Positions 35,427 to 45,035 of a stretch of DNA of 64,000 nt are shown here, one piece after another. The stretch covers positions 868,001 to 932,000 of the forward strand of contig NZ_CP016353.1 of the NCBI RefSeq assembly GCF_002240355.1. The letters are read 5' to 3'. Each line of letters opens with the position of its first letter. The stretch's first letter is position 1. The stretch is from Prauserella marina (lineage in GTDB: Bacteria; Actinomycetota; Actinomycetes; Mycobacteriales; Pseudonocardiaceae). Below the pieces are notes generated by a model. It made no database searches. It saw only the letters and a program-made list of their open reading frames with translations, and had not been told where the DNA came from. The translations under genes were made by a program, and so were the position numbers.

Positions 35427-36432
35427 CGTCCACTCCACAAAGGTCGAGCGCGGCGAGCGCCATCTTCGCCGTCGCCTCCACATCGGACATCAGCAACGGC
35501 ACGGCGCGCACGGCGACCCCCGGTACGTCCACCGACTCACCCTCCTGCACAAGCCAGCCGTCCAGCAGACCGTCCTGCGAGGTCTGCCTCGACCCGTAGT
35601 GCCTGCCGACGGCCTCGGCGGAAGTCTCGACGCCGATCGCGGTCAGGCAAGCGTCCGCCATGCCCCGCAACGGCTTTCCGCCGATGATGGGGGAGATGCC
35701 GACGACGCCGGCCTTCGTCGTGCGCAGCGCTTCCCGCACCCCCGGAACGGACAGCACGGTGCCGATCGAGACGACCGGATTCGACGGTGCGAACAACACG
35801 GCGTCGGCCTCGGCGATCGCCTCGGCGACCCCCGGGCCTGGCGATGCCTCCTCCGCGCCGACCGGGACGATCGAATGCGCGGGAAGTTCGGCCCGGTATC
35901 GCACCCACCACTCCTGGAAGTGCAGTGCCTTGCGCTTGCCCTGCTCGTCTGGATCATCGGGATCATCGACGACGACGTGGGTCTCCACCCTGTCGTCGGT
36001 CATCGGCAGCAGTCGTACCCCTGGCCGCCAGCGATCGCACAATGCCTCGGTGACCGAGGACAGCGGGTAACCGGCACGCAGCATCCGCGAGCGGATCAGG
36101 TGGGTCGCGATGTCCTTGTCACCGAGCCCGAACCAGCTCGGCTCGGCACCGTAGGCCGCCAGTTCGGCCTTGACCGTCCACGTCTCGCCCGCGTGCCCCC
36201 AGCCCCGGGCCGTGTCGATGCCCCCGCCGAGCGTGTACATGCACGTGTCCAGGTCGGGGCAGATCCGCAGGCCGTGCAGCCACACGTCGTCGCCCGTGTT
36301 GACGAGCGCGGTGACCTCGTGGCCCTGACCGCCGGAATCGGCTTCCCCGACAGCGGGAAGCCCGAGCGCTGCTTTCACACCGAGCAGGAACCGGGCACCA
36401 CCGACTCCGCCGACGACTACGACAACCTTCAC
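35419..36432 (-). CDS. fbiA: 2-phospho-L-lactate (PEP) transferase FbiA/CofD
   Basis: A 337-residue enzyme that transfers the activated lactyl or PEP group to 7,8-didemethyl-8-hydroxy-5-deazariboflavin (Fo), giving F420-0 or its dehydro form. Motifs: [14 protein letters not shown] at the N-terminus, [32 protein letters not shown] and [16 protein letters not shown] 36432 overlaps the GNAT stop (GTGA). It is followed by fbiB, the order found in Mycobacterium (Rv3261-Rv3262). fbiC and fbiD are not in the window. Confidence 0.96.
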   Translation of the reverse strand: MKVVVVVGGVGGARFLLGVKAALGLPAVGEADSGGQGHEVTALVNTGDDVWLHGLRICPDLDTCMYTLGGGIDTARGWGHAGETWTVKAELAAYGAEPSWFGLGDKDIATHLIRSRMLRAGYPLSSVTEALCDRWRPGVRLLPMTDDRVETHVVVDDPDDPDEQGKRKALHFQEWWVRYRAELPAHSIVPVGAEEASPGPGVAEAIAEADAVLFAPSNPVVSIGTVLSVPGVREALRTTKAGVVGISPIIGGKPLRGMADACLTAIGVETSAEAVGRHYGSRQTSQDGLLDGWLVQEGESVDVPGVAVRAVPLLMSDVEATAKMALAALDLCGVDVD

Positions 36433-37196
36433 GGTTCCCGATCCTTCCACTTCTCCCCGGGAACCCAATACCGGTAGCGATGGTGTTCGGTGAACCCTCG
36501 CCGCGCGTACAGGGCCAGCGCGGCGGTGTTGGTCACCGAGACCTGCAGGACGCGGTGAGTCGCGCCACGGTGTGCGGCCCACCAGGTGATGCCCTCCAGC
36601 AACGCGGTGCCGAGTCCCTTGCGCCGGTGGTCGTCGCCGACCGCGAGGTTCGAAACGAGCACCAGCTCGCGCTCTGTGCCCGGGGTGCTGGTGACGGCGC
36701 CGCGCACCGCGCCGGCGACGGTGCCGCCCACCTCGGCGATGCCGAAACCGACCGTGGTGCCGGTGGTCACCACGTGCCGTTGCGCCGAGGACGGTTCGGT
36801 GGTGCCGACCGCGAGTTCCCACCACGCCGACGTCGGCGTGGTGAGTACGGAGACCTCGCCCCGCTCGGGTGCGCCGATGTCGCCGACGAGTACGGCGACC
36901 TCGTCGCCCCTCGCGTACTCGGTGTAGGGCCGCCAGCCGTTCCGGGTTAGTTCACGCTCGGTGTCAGGCTGCTCGATCGCCTGGACGACGGGGTCGATGT
37001 CATTCGCGTGGGCGAACTCACAGACCTCGTTCAGCGCGTGCTCGAAGCCAACCCCTGGATCGCCGGTCACGAGCGCACTGTTGGCCCTGGCCGTGAACCC
37101 GCCGGCGGCGCGAAGCAGCCATTCGCCGCGCCGCCGCCGCACCGGGGCAGGCCAGGCCGCCGCGCACGCTTGCTCGATCTCCTCCGCGTCGTTCAC
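36429..37196 (-). CDS. GNAT-family N-acetyltransferase
   Basis: A 255-residue protein. The N-terminal half (about 1-120) is an extra domain with WLLRAAGGFTARANSAL, common in actinobacterial two-part GNAT proteins. The C-terminal GNAT fold (about 150-255) has the acetyl-CoA loop VGDDHRRKGLGTALLEG (Q/RxxGxG/A) and VSVTNTAALALYARRGFTEH. Translation couples to fbiA by a GTGA overlap, and it probably opens the F420 operon. Substrate is unknown. Confidence 0.88.
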   Translation of the reverse strand: MNDAEEIEQACAAAWPAPVRRRRGEWLLRAAGGFTARANSALVTGDPGVGFEHALNEVCEFAHANDIDPVVQAIEQPDTERELTRNGWRPYTEYARGDEVAVLVGDIGAPERGEVSVLTTPTSAWWELAVGTTEPSSAQRHVVTTGTTVGFGIAEVGGTVAGAVRGAVTSTPGTERELVLVSNLAVGDDHRRKGLGTALLEGITWWAAHRGATHRVLQVSVTNTAALALYARRGFTEHHRYRYWVPGEKWKDREP

Positions 37197-37237
37197 GCTT
37201 AGATTGGTATCAAAGGTGCTGGAGAGGAGATCCGCCG

Positions 37238-37447
37238 ATGAGCATTTTGCGCAAGGACGACCGGCACAACGAGGACCTGGTCGGCCAGATCGCCGACACC
37301 TTCACGAGGGCGGTCAACGCGAGCGCCGCCGCCAAGCAGGAGACCGATGAGGGCTCCGGAACAGGTGAGCCCGCGCCGGAGCCGTCGGAGCAGCCCGCTT
37401 TCGTCGTCACCGGCGACCGCAGGGCGCAGTCCAAGAAGCGCCGCTGA
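37238..37447 (+). CDS. Small hypothetical protein (69 aa)
   Basis: A 69-residue protein at ATG 37238 with GGAGAGGAG upstream. It has a helical N-terminal half (RKDDRHNEDLVGQIADTFTR), a Glu/Pro/Gly-rich middle and a basic tail (RRAQSKKRR). No signal peptide, membrane segment or known motif. Codons fit the genome. It lies between the divergent GNAT gene and fdxA, 118 bases before the latter. Probably a conserved actinomycete protein of unknown role. Confidence 0.75.
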   Translation: MSILRKDDRHNEDLVGQIADTFTRAVNASAAAKQETDEGSGTGEPAPEPSEQPAFVVTGDRRAQSKKRR

Positions 37448-37565
37448 GCTGGTTTCCCACCCGCCGTCTGCTCGCCCGGTAAGGGGGGCCTCAGCATAAG
37501 ATGCGTTGCGAGGTTCGCGTAATGTCCGTCAGCGGGCCAGACCAGAGAAACAGCAGGAGAACGCA

Positions 37566-37886
37566 GTGACCTATGTGATCGCCGAGCCCTGCGTCGACGT
37601 GCTCGACAAAGCATGCATCGACGAGTGCCCCGTCGACTGCATTTACGAGGGCGACCGGATGCTTTACATCCACCCCGACGAGTGTGTGGACTGCGGAGCC
37701 TGCGAACCGGTCTGTCCGGTGGAGGCCATCTACTACGAGGACGACGTGCCCGACGAGTGGAGCGCCTACACCAAGGCCAACGTCGACTTCTTCGACGAAC
37801 TCGGTTCGCCTGGCGGCGCCTCCAAGGTCGGCAAGACGGCCCACGACCCGCAGTGGATCAAGGACCTTCCCCCTCAGGGCGAATGA
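37566..37886 (+). CDS. fdxA: Seven-iron ferredoxin FdxA
   Basis: A 106-residue 3Fe-4S/4Fe-4S ferredoxin, an electron carrier in the cytoplasm. Cluster cysteines are C9, C17, C21 and C25 in the first motif region and C40, C43, C46 and C50 in [14 protein letters not shown] 37566 follows CAGGAGA; an upstream in-frame start at 37506 does not fit the family. Its stop overlaps the dapC start (ATGA). The pair fdxC-Rv1178 in M. tuberculosis has the same arrangement, though no electron need of the aminotransferase is known. Confidence 0.95.
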   Translation: MTYVIAEPCVDVLDKACIDECPVDCIYEGDRMLYIHPDECVDCGACEPVCPVEAIYYEDDVPDEWSAYTKANVDFFDELGSPGGASKVGKTAHDPQWIKDLPPQGE

Positions 37887-38977
37887 GTCCCCTCAGGCTT
37901 CCCGACTTTCCATGGGATTCCCTCGCGGGCCACACCGCCCGCGCCGCTGAGCACGGCGGGGGGATCGTCGACCTTTCCGTCGGCACCCCGGTCGACCCCG
38001 TGCCGGACAGCGTCAGGGAGGCGCTGTCCTCGGTGTCGGAGATCCCCGGCTACCCGACGACGCACGGCACCCCAGCGCTGCGCGCCGCGGCCGTGGAGGC
38101 GTTGCGGCGGCGGCACGGTATCGAAGGGCTCGACCCCGAGGCGGTACTGCCCACGATCGGTTCGAAAGAACTCGTCGCGTGGTTGCCGACGCTGCTCGGG
38201 GCGGGTTCCGGCGAACTGGTGGTCATCCCCGAACTGGCCTACCCCACCTACGAGGTCGGCGCGCTGCTGGCCGGTGCCGATGTGCTGCGCTCGGACGGGC
38301 TGACCGCCCTCGGGCCGGGGCGGGCCGCGATGATCTGGCTCAACTCGCCTTCGAACCCCACCGGCAAGGTGCTCGGCGTCGAGCACCTGCGCAAGGTCGT
38401 GGAGTGGGCTCGCGAGCGGGGCACGATCGTGGTCTCCGACGAGTGCTACCTGGACCTCGCGTGGACCTCGGAACCGGTTTCCGTGCTGCACCCCTCCGTC
38501 AACGGTGGTTCGTTGGAGGGTCTGCTCGCGGTCCATTCGCTGTCGAAGTCGGCGAACATGGCCAGCTACCGCGCCGGTCTCGTCGCGGGAGACCCCGCGC
38601 TGGTGTCCCGGCTGCTGGCGGTGCGCAAACACGCGGGCATGATCGTGCCGAGGCCGGTGCAGGAGGCGATGAAGGCGGCCTTCGGTGACGACAAGGCGTT
38701 GCTGGCCCAGCGCGAGCGTTACGCGGCGCGCAGGACGGTGTTGCGGACGGCGTTGACCGACAGCGGCTTCCGGATCGACGACTCGGAAGCGGGCCTCTAC
38801 CTGTGGGCGAGCAGGGACGAGCCCGCCGACGACACGGTGGGCTGGTTCGCCGAGCGGGGCATCCTCGTCGCGCCGGGCACCTTCTACGGACCGCGTGGTG
38901 GCAAGCACGTGCGGGTCGCCTTGACGGCGACGGATGAGCGCGTCGCCGCGGCGGTGGACCGCCTGACCGCTGCCTGA
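37883..38977 (+). CDS. dapC: Succinyldiaminopimelate transaminase DapC
   Basis: A 364-residue class I/II PLP aminotransferase making N-succinyl-LL-diaminopimelate in lysine and peptidoglycan synthesis. Motifs: [40 protein letters not shown] and the PLP lysine K222 in [13 protein letters not shown]. The start overlaps the fdxA stop. dapD and dapE lie within the next 3 kb, which supports the substrate. Its 3' end faces dapD across the first 21-bp repeat array. Confidence 0.93.
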   Translation: MSPLRLPDFPWDSLAGHTARAAEHGGGIVDLSVGTPVDPVPDSVREALSSVSEIPGYPTTHGTPALRAAAVEALRRRHGIEGLDPEAVLPTIGSKELVAWLPTLLGAGSGELVVIPELAYPTYEVGALLAGADVLRSDGLTALGPGRAAMIWLNSPSNPTGKVLGVEHLRKVVEWARERGTIVVSDECYLDLAWTSEPVSVLHPSVNGGSLEGLLAVHSLSKSANMASYRAGLVAGDPALVSRLLAVRKHAGMIVPRPVQEAMKAAFGDDKALLAQRERYAARRTVLRTALTDSGFRIDDSEAGLYLWASRDEPADDTVGWFAERGILVAPGTFYGPRGGKHVRVALTATDERVAAAVDRLTAA

Positions 38978-38985
38978 GGCCGTCC

Positions 38986-39345
38986 GCGAGTTCCCCGTCC
39001 CGGTCGCGAGTCCCCCGTCCCGGTCGCCGAGATCCGCGTTCGTGGCGCCGAGTTCCGCGTTCGTGGCGCCGAGATCCGCACTCGGGTCGCCGAGTTCCGC
39101 GTTCGTGCCATCGAGTTCCGCGTTCGGCTTACTGATCGGTCCATTCGCGTGGACCGCGCCACCGACCGCCGCGAAAACGAACGATCCAACACGACCGCGA
39201 GCACGACCGCGGATCAGGTGAGTGCGAACGCGCATCTCGCGCCGACGCGGAACTCGATGCCCTGGACGCGGATCTCGGCGACCCGAGTGCGGAACTCGGC
39301 GACCCGAGTGCGGATCTCGGCGCTCTGGACGGGGGACTCGCGCGG
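38986..39345. repeat. Array A of 21-bp units in direct and inverted arms between dapC and dapD
   Basis: The 404 bases between the convergent dapC and dapD genes hold no credible gene. Seven units with the core GAGTTCCGC or GAGATCCGC start at 38986, 39006, 39027, 39048, 39069, 39090 and 39111 (20 then 21-base steps). After about 97 bases, about six units in the opposite orientation (core GCGGAACTC/GCGGATCTC) occupy 39226-39345, mostly at 21-base steps. The two arms are complementary unit by unit, so DNA or RNA could fold into a long broken stem. Confidence 0.85.
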
Positions 39346-39381
39346 CGCGGCACTCGCCCCGCCGCGCGCGAGTCTCCCGGG

Positions 39382-40368
39382 TCAGTCGTTGGCGTGCAGG
39401 GCGGCGTTGAGCTCGACGCCGGTACCCGACCTCGGCACGACCTCCACCGTCCCGGTCGCCGAGTTGCGCCGGAACAGCGCGTTCGCGATGCCGGACAGCT
39501 CACGCGCCTTCACCGACTTGCCGTCGACGACGACCTTCGTGCCCGCTGTGATGTACAGCCCCGCCTCGACGACCGTGTCGTCGCCGAGCGAGATCCCCGC
39601 CCCACCGTTGGCGCCGATCAGGCAGCGCTCACCGACGGAGATGACCTCCTTGCCGCCACCGGACAGCGTGCCCATGATCGAAGCCCCGCCGCCGATGTCG
39701 GAGCCGTCGCCGACGACGACACCGGCCGAGATACGGCCCTCGACCATCGAGGCGCCGAGGGTGCCCGCGTTGAAGTTCACGAAGCCCTCGTGCATCACGG
39801 TCGTCCCGCTGGAAAGGTGGGCGCCGAGCCTGACCCGGTCGGCGTCACCGATGCGCACCCCGCTCGGCAGCACGTAGTCGACCATGCGCGGGAACTTGTC
39901 GACGCTGTAGACGGTGACGCCGCCCCTGGCGCGCAGCCGCAGCCTCGTCGACTCGAATCCCTCCACCGGGCAAGGGCCGTGGTTCGTCCAGACCACATTG
40001 GACAGAAAGCCGAACATGCCGTCGAGGTTCTGTCCGTGCGGGCGCACGAGCCGGTGCGAGAGCAGGTGCAGCCTGAGGTAAATGTCGTGCGCGTCGGCCG
40101 GTGCCGAGGCGAGCGCGTCGATCGAGGTACGCACGGCGACGACCTCGACACCCCTGTCGTCGTCGGTGCCGAGCAGGCTCGCCGCGGTCTCGCCGAGCGC
40201 GTCGACGACCTCGGAGCGGGAAAGCCGCGCCGTCGAGGAGCCCTCGCCTGCCTGAGTCAGCTTCGGGTTGGGGAACCAGGTGTCCAGCACGGTGCCGTCA
40301 CTGGACACAGTGGCCAGTCCGACACCGGTAGCGCCTGTGGTTTCGGGATTCGGGGTCTGCTCGCTCAC
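39382..40368 (-). CDS. dapD: 2,3,4,5-tetrahydropyridine-2,6-dicarboxylate N-succinyltransferase DapD
   Basis: A 328-residue actinobacterial-type DapD that succinylates tetrahydrodipicolinate with succinyl-CoA. The N-terminal domain ([18 protein letters not shown]) is followed by a left-handed beta-helix of hexapeptide repeats (about residues 170-270; [34 protein letters not shown]). It is divergent or adjacent to other DAP genes and corresponds to Rv1201c. The start at 40368 (MSEQTPNPE) lies 21 bases downstream of the lipoprotein gene end at 40390 in the same direction. Confidence 0.95.
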   Translation of the reverse strand: MSEQTPNPETTGATGVGLATVSSDGTVLDTWFPNPKLTQAGEGSSTARLSRSEVVDALGETAASLLGTDDDRGVEVVAVRTSIDALASAPADAHDIYLRLHLLSHRLVRPHGQNLDGMFGFLSNVVWTNHGPCPVEGFESTRLRLRARGGVTVYSVDKFPRMVDYVLPSGVRIGDADRVRLGAHLSSGTTVMHEGFVNFNAGTLGASMVEGRISAGVVVGDGSDIGGGASIMGTLSGGGKEVISVGERCLIGANGGAGISLGDDTVVEAGLYITAGTKVVVDGKSVKARELSGIANALFRRNSATGTVEVVPRSGTGVELNAALHAND

Positions 40369-40389
40369 GCCGACAACGGTAACCGGTGG

Positions 40390-40857
40390 TCAGCTCGCCG
40401 GTGCCGACGCCTCTGCCAGCTCGGCCACGCCCGACTTGACCTTGTCGAGCGCCGACGAGATGTCGCCGAGCGCGCCGGAGCACGCCTTCTCGTCCCCGCC
40501 GCTGTCACAGCCGCCTTCGCGGTAGGACTGAACGCCCTTGCCGAGTTCGGTCGCCGCCTCGGCGAGCCCGGGGTGTTCGGTACCGGCGAATTTCTTCGCC
40601 GTGCCCGGCACGCTGGCCAGCTGAGTGACGTACTTCTGGCAGTCGGGTGAGGGGATCTCCTCCGGAGTGCGGAAGCACACATCGACCGTCAGTGCGTCCA
40701 GTTTGACCATGAGCGCGCCGGGGCCTGGATCGCCGGATGGTCCCTTCGCGGTGGGGCCGGCCTCAGTCGAGCAGCCGGAAAGCAGGATCAGCGCGGCCAG
40801 CGCGCCGAACACGGTCGAGAACGCGCCGCGGGTCGCGCGGGAAGCTCGGGTACGCAC
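40390..40857 (-). CDS. Putative lipoprotein
   Basis: A 155-residue secreted lipoprotein starting at GTG 40857. The signal peptide has arginines, a hydrophobic stretch ([12 protein letters not shown]) and a lipobox LLSGC, so cysteine about residue 25 would be lipidated. The mature part is helical with four cysteines (CF, DC, GGCDSGG, AC) that may form disulfides. No known domain is recognised. It precedes dapD in the same direction by 21 bases and is divergent from dapE (36-base gap). Confidence 0.82.
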   Translation of the reverse strand: MRTRASRATRGAFSTVFGALAALILLSGCSTEAGPTAKGPSGDPGPGALMVKLDALTVDVCFRTPEEIPSPDCQKYVTQLASVPGTAKKFAGTEHPGLAEAATELGKGVQSYREGGCDSGGDEKACSGALGDISSALDKVKSGVAELAEASAPAS

Positions 40858-40893
40858 GCTCTTACGGTACGCACCGGGCGATACGGTGCGAGT

Positions 40894-41970
40894 ATGCCCT
40901 CGCTCGACTTGCAAGCCGATCCCGTCGACCTCACCGCGCAACTGGTGGACATTCCCAGCGTCTCCGGGGAGGAAGCAGGGCTCGCCGACGCCGTCGAGTC
41001 CGCCCTCCGCGCGTGGGCGCCGCACCTTGAGGTCGTCCGCAACGGCGAGGCCGTGCTGGCAAGGACGTCGCTCGGCAGGCCGTCGAGGGTCGTGCTGGCC
41101 GGTCATCTCGACACCGTTCCACTCAATGACAACCTGCCCGTGAAACGGACCGGGTCCGGCGCGGACGAGACGCTGCACGGCCTGGGTACCGTCGACATGA
41201 AGGGTGGCGACGCGGTGTTCCTGCATCTCGCCGCGACCCTGCGCGAACCACGGCACGACGTGACGTTCGTCTTCTACGACTGCGAGGAGGTCGAGGCGGT
41301 CCGCAACGGCCTCGGCAGAATCGAGCGTGAGCTGCCCGAGTGGCTGCGCGGCGATCTCGCGATCGTCGGCGAGCCGTCCAACGCGGTCATCGAGGCGGGC
41401 TGCCAGGGCACGATGCGGGTGGAACTCGCCACGGCGGGCGCGAGGGCGCACACCGCGAGGGCCTGGATGGGCGACAACGCCATTCACGCGCTCGCCGAGC
41501 CGCTGCGTCGGCTGACCGGTTACGAGCCGAGGGTCGTCGACATCGACGGCCTCGTCTATCGCGAAGGTTTGCAGGCGGTGCGCGTCGGCGGGGGGGTAGC
41601 TGGCAACGTGGTGCCCGACGCCGCCGTGCTCGCCGTCAACCACCGGTTCGCCCCCGACCGGAGTCCCGAGCAGGCTGAACGGCATCTGCGCGAGGTCTTC
41701 GAAGGCTTCGAGCTGACCGTGGTGGACAGCTCGCCCGGCGCGCTTCCCGGACTGACCGCGCCGGCGACGGCGGAGCTGGTCGCGGCAGCGGGCGGTACGG
41801 CGAAGGCGAAACTCGGCTGGACCGACGTGGCGAGGTTCGCCGCCGCGGGGATGCCCGCCGTGAACTTCGGGCCAGGCGATCCGACGCTGGCCCATACCCA
41901 GGGGGAATGGGTCGCCGCCGAGGAGATCAGGCGGGTGGCCGAGGTGCTGGGCTCGTTCCTGACCGCGTGA
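40894..41970 (+). CDS. dapE: Succinyl-diaminopimelate desuccinylase DapE
   Basis: A 358-residue M20-family di-zinc hydrolase that removes succinate from N-succinyl-LL-DAP. Metal ligands by position: H71 and D73 in [10 protein letters not shown]101 in [10 protein letters not shown] and E131/E132 in YDCEEVE, with E132 or E131 as base and ligand. The dimerisation domain lies at about residues 170-280. It corresponds to Rv1202. Sixteen bases separate it from the first LOG gene. Confidence 0.95.
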   Translation: MPSLDLQADPVDLTAQLVDIPSVSGEEAGLADAVESALRAWAPHLEVVRNGEAVLARTSLGRPSRVVLAGHLDTVPLNDNLPVKRTGSGADETLHGLGTVDMKGGDAVFLHLAATLREPRHDVTFVFYDCEEVEAVRNGLGRIERELPEWLRGDLAIVGEPSNAVIEAGCQGTMRVELATAGARAHTARAWMGDNAIHALAEPLRRLTGYEPRVVDIDGLVYREGLQAVRVGGGVAGNVVPDAAVLAVNHRFAPDRSPEQAERHLREVFEGFELTVVDSSPGALPGLTAPATAELVAAAGGTAKAKLGWTDVARFAAAGMPAVNFGPGDPTLAHTQGEWVAAEEIRRVAEVLGSFLTA

Positions 41971-41986
41971 CTCTACGCTGGAGCCC

Positions 41987-42772
41987 GTGACTGACCAGGT
42001 GACCGACAACGGCCAAGGCGAAGTGCCGCGCCCACAGGAACGCCATCGCGGTCCGGTCGTGGTGCGTCGCGGCCAGCAGGACGAGGACTCGACGACCGAC
42101 CAGCGACTGCTCGATTCGCGAGGTCCGAGCGACTGGGTGCACACCGACCCGTGGCGGGTGTTGCGCATCCAGGCCGAGTTCGTCGAAGGCTTCGGCGCGC
42201 TGGCCGAGGTGCCGCGTGCCGTCACCGTGTTCGGTTCGGCACGCACTCCGCGTGATCATCCCGAGTACCAGCTCGGCAGGGACATCGGCACCGCGCTGGC
42301 CAACGCGGGGTTCGCCGCGATCACCGGCGGCGGCCCCGGCGCGATGGAGGCGGTCAACCGTGGTGCCTCGGAGGCGGGAGGGCTCTCGATCGGGCTCGGT
42401 ATCGAGTTGCCGTTCGAACAGGGTCTCAACCCGTGGGTCGACCTCGGCGTCAACTTCCGCTATTTCTTCGCCCGCAAGACGATGTTCATCAAGTACGCGC
42501 AGGCTTTCATCTGCCTGCCAGGAGGTTTCGGCACGCTCGACGAGCTGTTCGAGGCGCTGACATTGGTGCAGACCAAGAAGGTCACCAAGTTCCCCGTCGT
42601 GCTCTTCGGCAGCGACTACTGGGGCGGCCTCCACAAATGGGTTCGCGACACCGTGCTCTCGGAAGGCAAGATCGGGGAACGCGATGCCGCGCTGTTGCAC
42701 GTCACCGACGACATCGACGACGCGATCGGCATCGTGCTCGAAGCCTACAAAGCCTGGGAGGACACACATTGA
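41987..42772 (+). CDS. LOG-family (TIGR00730) Rossmann protein, long form
   Basis: A 261-residue protein with a lysine-decarboxylase-like/LOG fold. The nucleotide-phosphate motif [15 protein letters not shown] and the catalytic [15 protein letters not shown] are present. LOG proteins are phosphoribohydrolases acting on cytokinin riboside 5'-monophosphate or on AMP-like nucleotides. The N-terminal 70 residues are an extension seen in the actinobacterial DUF-type pair. The stop overlaps the start of the second LOG gene (TTGA). Cytoplasmic role in nucleotide salvage is likely. Confidence 0.9.
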   Translation: MTDQVTDNGQGEVPRPQERHRGPVVVRRGQQDEDSTTDQRLLDSRGPSDWVHTDPWRVLRIQAEFVEGFGALAEVPRAVTVFGSARTPRDHPEYQLGRDIGTALANAGFAAITGGGPGAMEAVNRGASEAGGLSIGLGIELPFEQGLNPWVDLGVNFRYFFARKTMFIKYAQAFICLPGGFGTLDELFEALTLVQTKKVTKFPVVLFGSDYWGGLHKWVRDTVLSEGKIGERDAALLHVTDDIDDAIGIVLEAYKAWEDTH

Positions 42773-43359
42773 GCACGCGAGAGAACCCGCCACGCAGAAT
42801 CTGCGTGTTCTGCGGTTCGTCGTCGGGTAACCGGCCGCGCTACTCCGAGGACGCCGCCGCGCTGGGCACTCTGCTCGCCGAGCGGGGCATCGGGCTGGTG
42901 TTCGGCGGTGGCCAGGTCGGGCTCATGGGTGTCGTCGCCGACGCGGCGCTCGCCGCGGGCGGTGAGGTCATCGGCGTGATCCCGAAGCACCTGATGCGGG
43001 CGGAGATCGCGCACCACGGGCTCACCGAACTGCACGTCGTCAAGGACATGCACGAACGCAAGGCCACCATGGCCGAACTCTCCGACGGTTTCCTCGCGCT
43101 GCCGGGCGGCGCGGGCACGCTGGAGGAACTGTTCGAGGTGTGGACGTGGGCGCAGCTCGGCCTGCACGCCAAGCCGCTCGGTCTCGTCGACGTCGGCGGC
43201 TACTACACGAAGCTCGCCGCGTTCATCGAGCACATGGTGGACGAGGGTTTCCTCAACCAGCCGAGCCGTGAGCTGATCAGCATCGACTCCGACGCGGCCG
43301 TTCTGCTTGACTCCTTCGCGGCCCACCAGGCCGTTCCCGTCGACAAGTGGGCCGGCTGA
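42769..43359 (+). CDS. LOG-family cytokinin riboside 5'-monophosphate phosphoribohydrolase
   Basis: A 196-residue LOG protein, corresponding to Rv1205. Motifs: [11 protein letters not shown] at the N-terminus, [20 protein letters not shown], and [20 protein letters not shown], with the catalytic arginine-glutamate pair in MHERKATM and LEE. TTG 42769 overlaps the previous stop (TTGA) and is the only start matching the family N-terminus. Tandem paralogy with the upstream gene suggests they work together or as a hetero-oligomer (inference). Confidence 0.92.
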   Translation: MSTRENPPRRICVFCGSSSGNRPRYSEDAAALGTLLAERGIGLVFGGGQVGLMGVVADAALAAGGEVIGVIPKHLMRAEIAHHGLTELHVVKDMHERKATMAELSDGFLALPGGAGTLEELFEVWTWAQLGLHAKPLGLVDVGGYYTKLAAFIEHMVDEGFLNQPSRELISIDSDAAVLLDSFAAHQAVPVDKWAG

Positions 43360-43366
43360 GTACCGG

Positions 43367-44041
43367 TCAGGCCGCGTCCTGCTCCGGCCGTTTGTGGTAG
43401 GCGTCGACGTACTCCTGCCTCGACAGCTCCATGATCGCGTACATGACCTCGTCGGTCACCGCGCGCCGGATGGCGGGGGAGTCCTTGAGCCCGTCGTAGC
43501 GTGAGAAGTCGAGTGGTTCGCCGAAGCGCACGGTGATTTTGACCAGCCGTGGCACGAGTTTGCCGTGCGGCAGCAGCCGTTCCGTTCCCTCAAGCGCGAC
43601 GGGCACCACCTTCGCCCCGGTCGTCAGCGCCAGCGCGGCGACCCCGGTGTGCCCCCTGTGCAGCTTGCCGTCGAGCGACCTCGTGCCCTCGGGGTAAATG
43701 CCGAAGGCGCCGTCGTCGTCGAGCACCGTGCGGGCCGCGCCGAGCGCCGCGAGTCCCGCCGCGGCGTTGCCGCGTTCCACCGGCACGTAGCCGAGCGCGG
43801 ACACGAACGCGGCGAGGAACCGGCCACGCAGGCCCTTGCCGGTGAAGTACTCGGCCTTGCCGAGCAGCCGGACGTAGCGCGGGGTGACCAGCGAAAGCAC
43901 GGCCGTGTCCACCGCGGAGCGGTGATTGGCCGCCAGCAGGACCGCCCCCTCCTCGGGCACGTTTTCCGCGCCGATCACTCGTGGCCGGTACAGCAGTCTG
44001 GCCAGCGGCGCGAGCACTCGACGGATGAGCAGGCGTAACAC
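43367..44041 (-). CDS. 1-acylglycerol-3-phosphate O-acyltransferase (PlsC-like)
   Basis: A 224-residue membrane-associated acyltransferase. The HX4D motif is NHRSAVD with H40 and D45, the substrate-binding YPEGTRSLDGKLH follows (about residue 115-127), and a short hydrophobic N-terminus anchors it. GTG 44041 directly follows GGAGGATCC. It probably makes phosphatidic acid or acylates an envelope lipid. It is convergent with the LOG pair (7-base gap) and divergent from gpgS (39 bases). Confidence 0.9.
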   Translation of the reverse strand: MLRLLIRRVLAPLARLLYRPRVIGAENVPEEGAVLLAANHRSAVDTAVLSLVTPRYVRLLGKAEYFTGKGLRGRFLAAFVSALGYVPVERGNAAAGLAALGAARTVLDDDGAFGIYPEGTRSLDGKLHRGHTGVAALALTTGAKVVPVALEGTERLLPHGKLVPRLVKITVRFGEPLDFSRYDGLKDSPAIRRAVTDEVMYAIMELSRQEYVDAYHKRPEQDAA

Positions 44042-44080
44042 GGATCCTCCATAGACGGTCCTCACCAGGATGGCACGATC

Positions 44081-45007
44081 GTGGACATGGACGAGCAGTG
44101 GTTCGCACGACGTACTTGGCAAGATCCACAGTGGACCACCGAGGAACTGCTGCTCGGCAAGGCCGGACGCCGGGTGTCCGTGGTGCTGCCCGCACTCGAC
44201 GAGGCCGACACCGTCGCCGGTGTCGTCGGTTCCGTCCTCCCGCTGCTCGGCTCGCTCGTCGACGAGCTCGTCGTCGTCGACTCCGGTTCCTCCGACGACA
44301 CTCCCGCCATCGCCGCCGCCGCGGGAGCCAAGGTCGTGCACAGGGAGGAGGTGCTGCCGGAACTGCCGCCGTTGCCGGGCAAGGGTGAGGTGCTGTGGCG
44401 CTCGCTCGCCGCGACCGAGGGCGACATCGTGGTCTTCCTCGACTCCGATCTCGTCGACCCCGACCCCCAGTTCGTTCCCGCGCTGCTCGGCCCGCTGCTG
44501 TGCGCCGAGGACGTGCACCTGGTCAAGGGCTTCTACCGGCGTCCGCTGCGGCTGGAGACCGCCGAACAGGGCACCGGAGGCGGCAGGGTGACCGAACTGC
44601 TCGCGAGGCCGTTGCTGTCGGCGTTGCGGCCCGCGCTCGGCTCACTCGTGCAACCACTGGGTGGTGAGTACGCGGCGACGAGGTCGCTGCTGGAGTCGGT
44701 GCCGTTCGCCACGGGCTACGGTGTCGAGATCGGATTGCTCCTCGACGCCGAGTCGCGGTACGGGATGTCCGCGCTGGCGCAGGTCAACCTCGGCGTCCGC
44801 AAGCATCGCAACCGTTCGTTGCTACAGCTGGGAGTCATGGCGAGGCAGATACTCGGCACCGCGCTGTCGCGCTGTGGGATCGAGCAGGAGGAAACGGCCG
44901 AGCTGGCCCAGTTCGTTCAGGTCGCGGGAGAGTGGCTGCCGGACGTCAGCGAACAGCAGGTCACCGACCGGCCACCCATGCGTGAGGTGCTGGCGACACG
45001 GACGTGA
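44081..45007 (+). CDS. gpgS: Glucosyl-3-phosphoglycerate synthase GpgS
   Basis: A 308-residue GT-A (GT81) enzyme making glucosyl-3-phosphoglycerate, the first step towards methylglucose lipopolysaccharide in mycobacteria. Motifs: RRVSVVLPALDEADTVAG, the DxD-type metal site D121-S-D123 in FLDSDLVDPDP, GKGEVLWRSL for phosphoglycerate, and PLGGEYAATRSLL. It matches Rv1208 in position near tag and DUF3117. GTG 44081 and ATG 44087 are both possible starts. Confidence 0.93.
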   Translation: MDMDEQWFARRTWQDPQWTTEELLLGKAGRRVSVVLPALDEADTVAGVVGSVLPLLGSLVDELVVVDSGSSDDTPAIAAAAGAKVVHREEVLPELPPLPGKGEVLWRSLAATEGDIVVFLDSDLVDPDPQFVPALLGPLLCAEDVHLVKGFYRRPLRLETAEQGTGGGRVTELLARPLLSALRPALGSLVQPLGGEYAATRSLLESVPFATGYGVEIGLLLDAESRYGMSALAQVNLGVRKHRNRSLLQLGVMARQILGTALSRCGIEQEETAELAQFVQVAGEWLPDVSEQQVTDRPPMREVLATRT

Positions 45008-45035
45008 GCGAAGCCGGTGTGTCACGATCGTGGGC

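Noticed and set aside
38986-39345. CRISPR array
   Set aside because: Units are 21 bp without unique spacers, have an inverted arm, and no cas gene is near.
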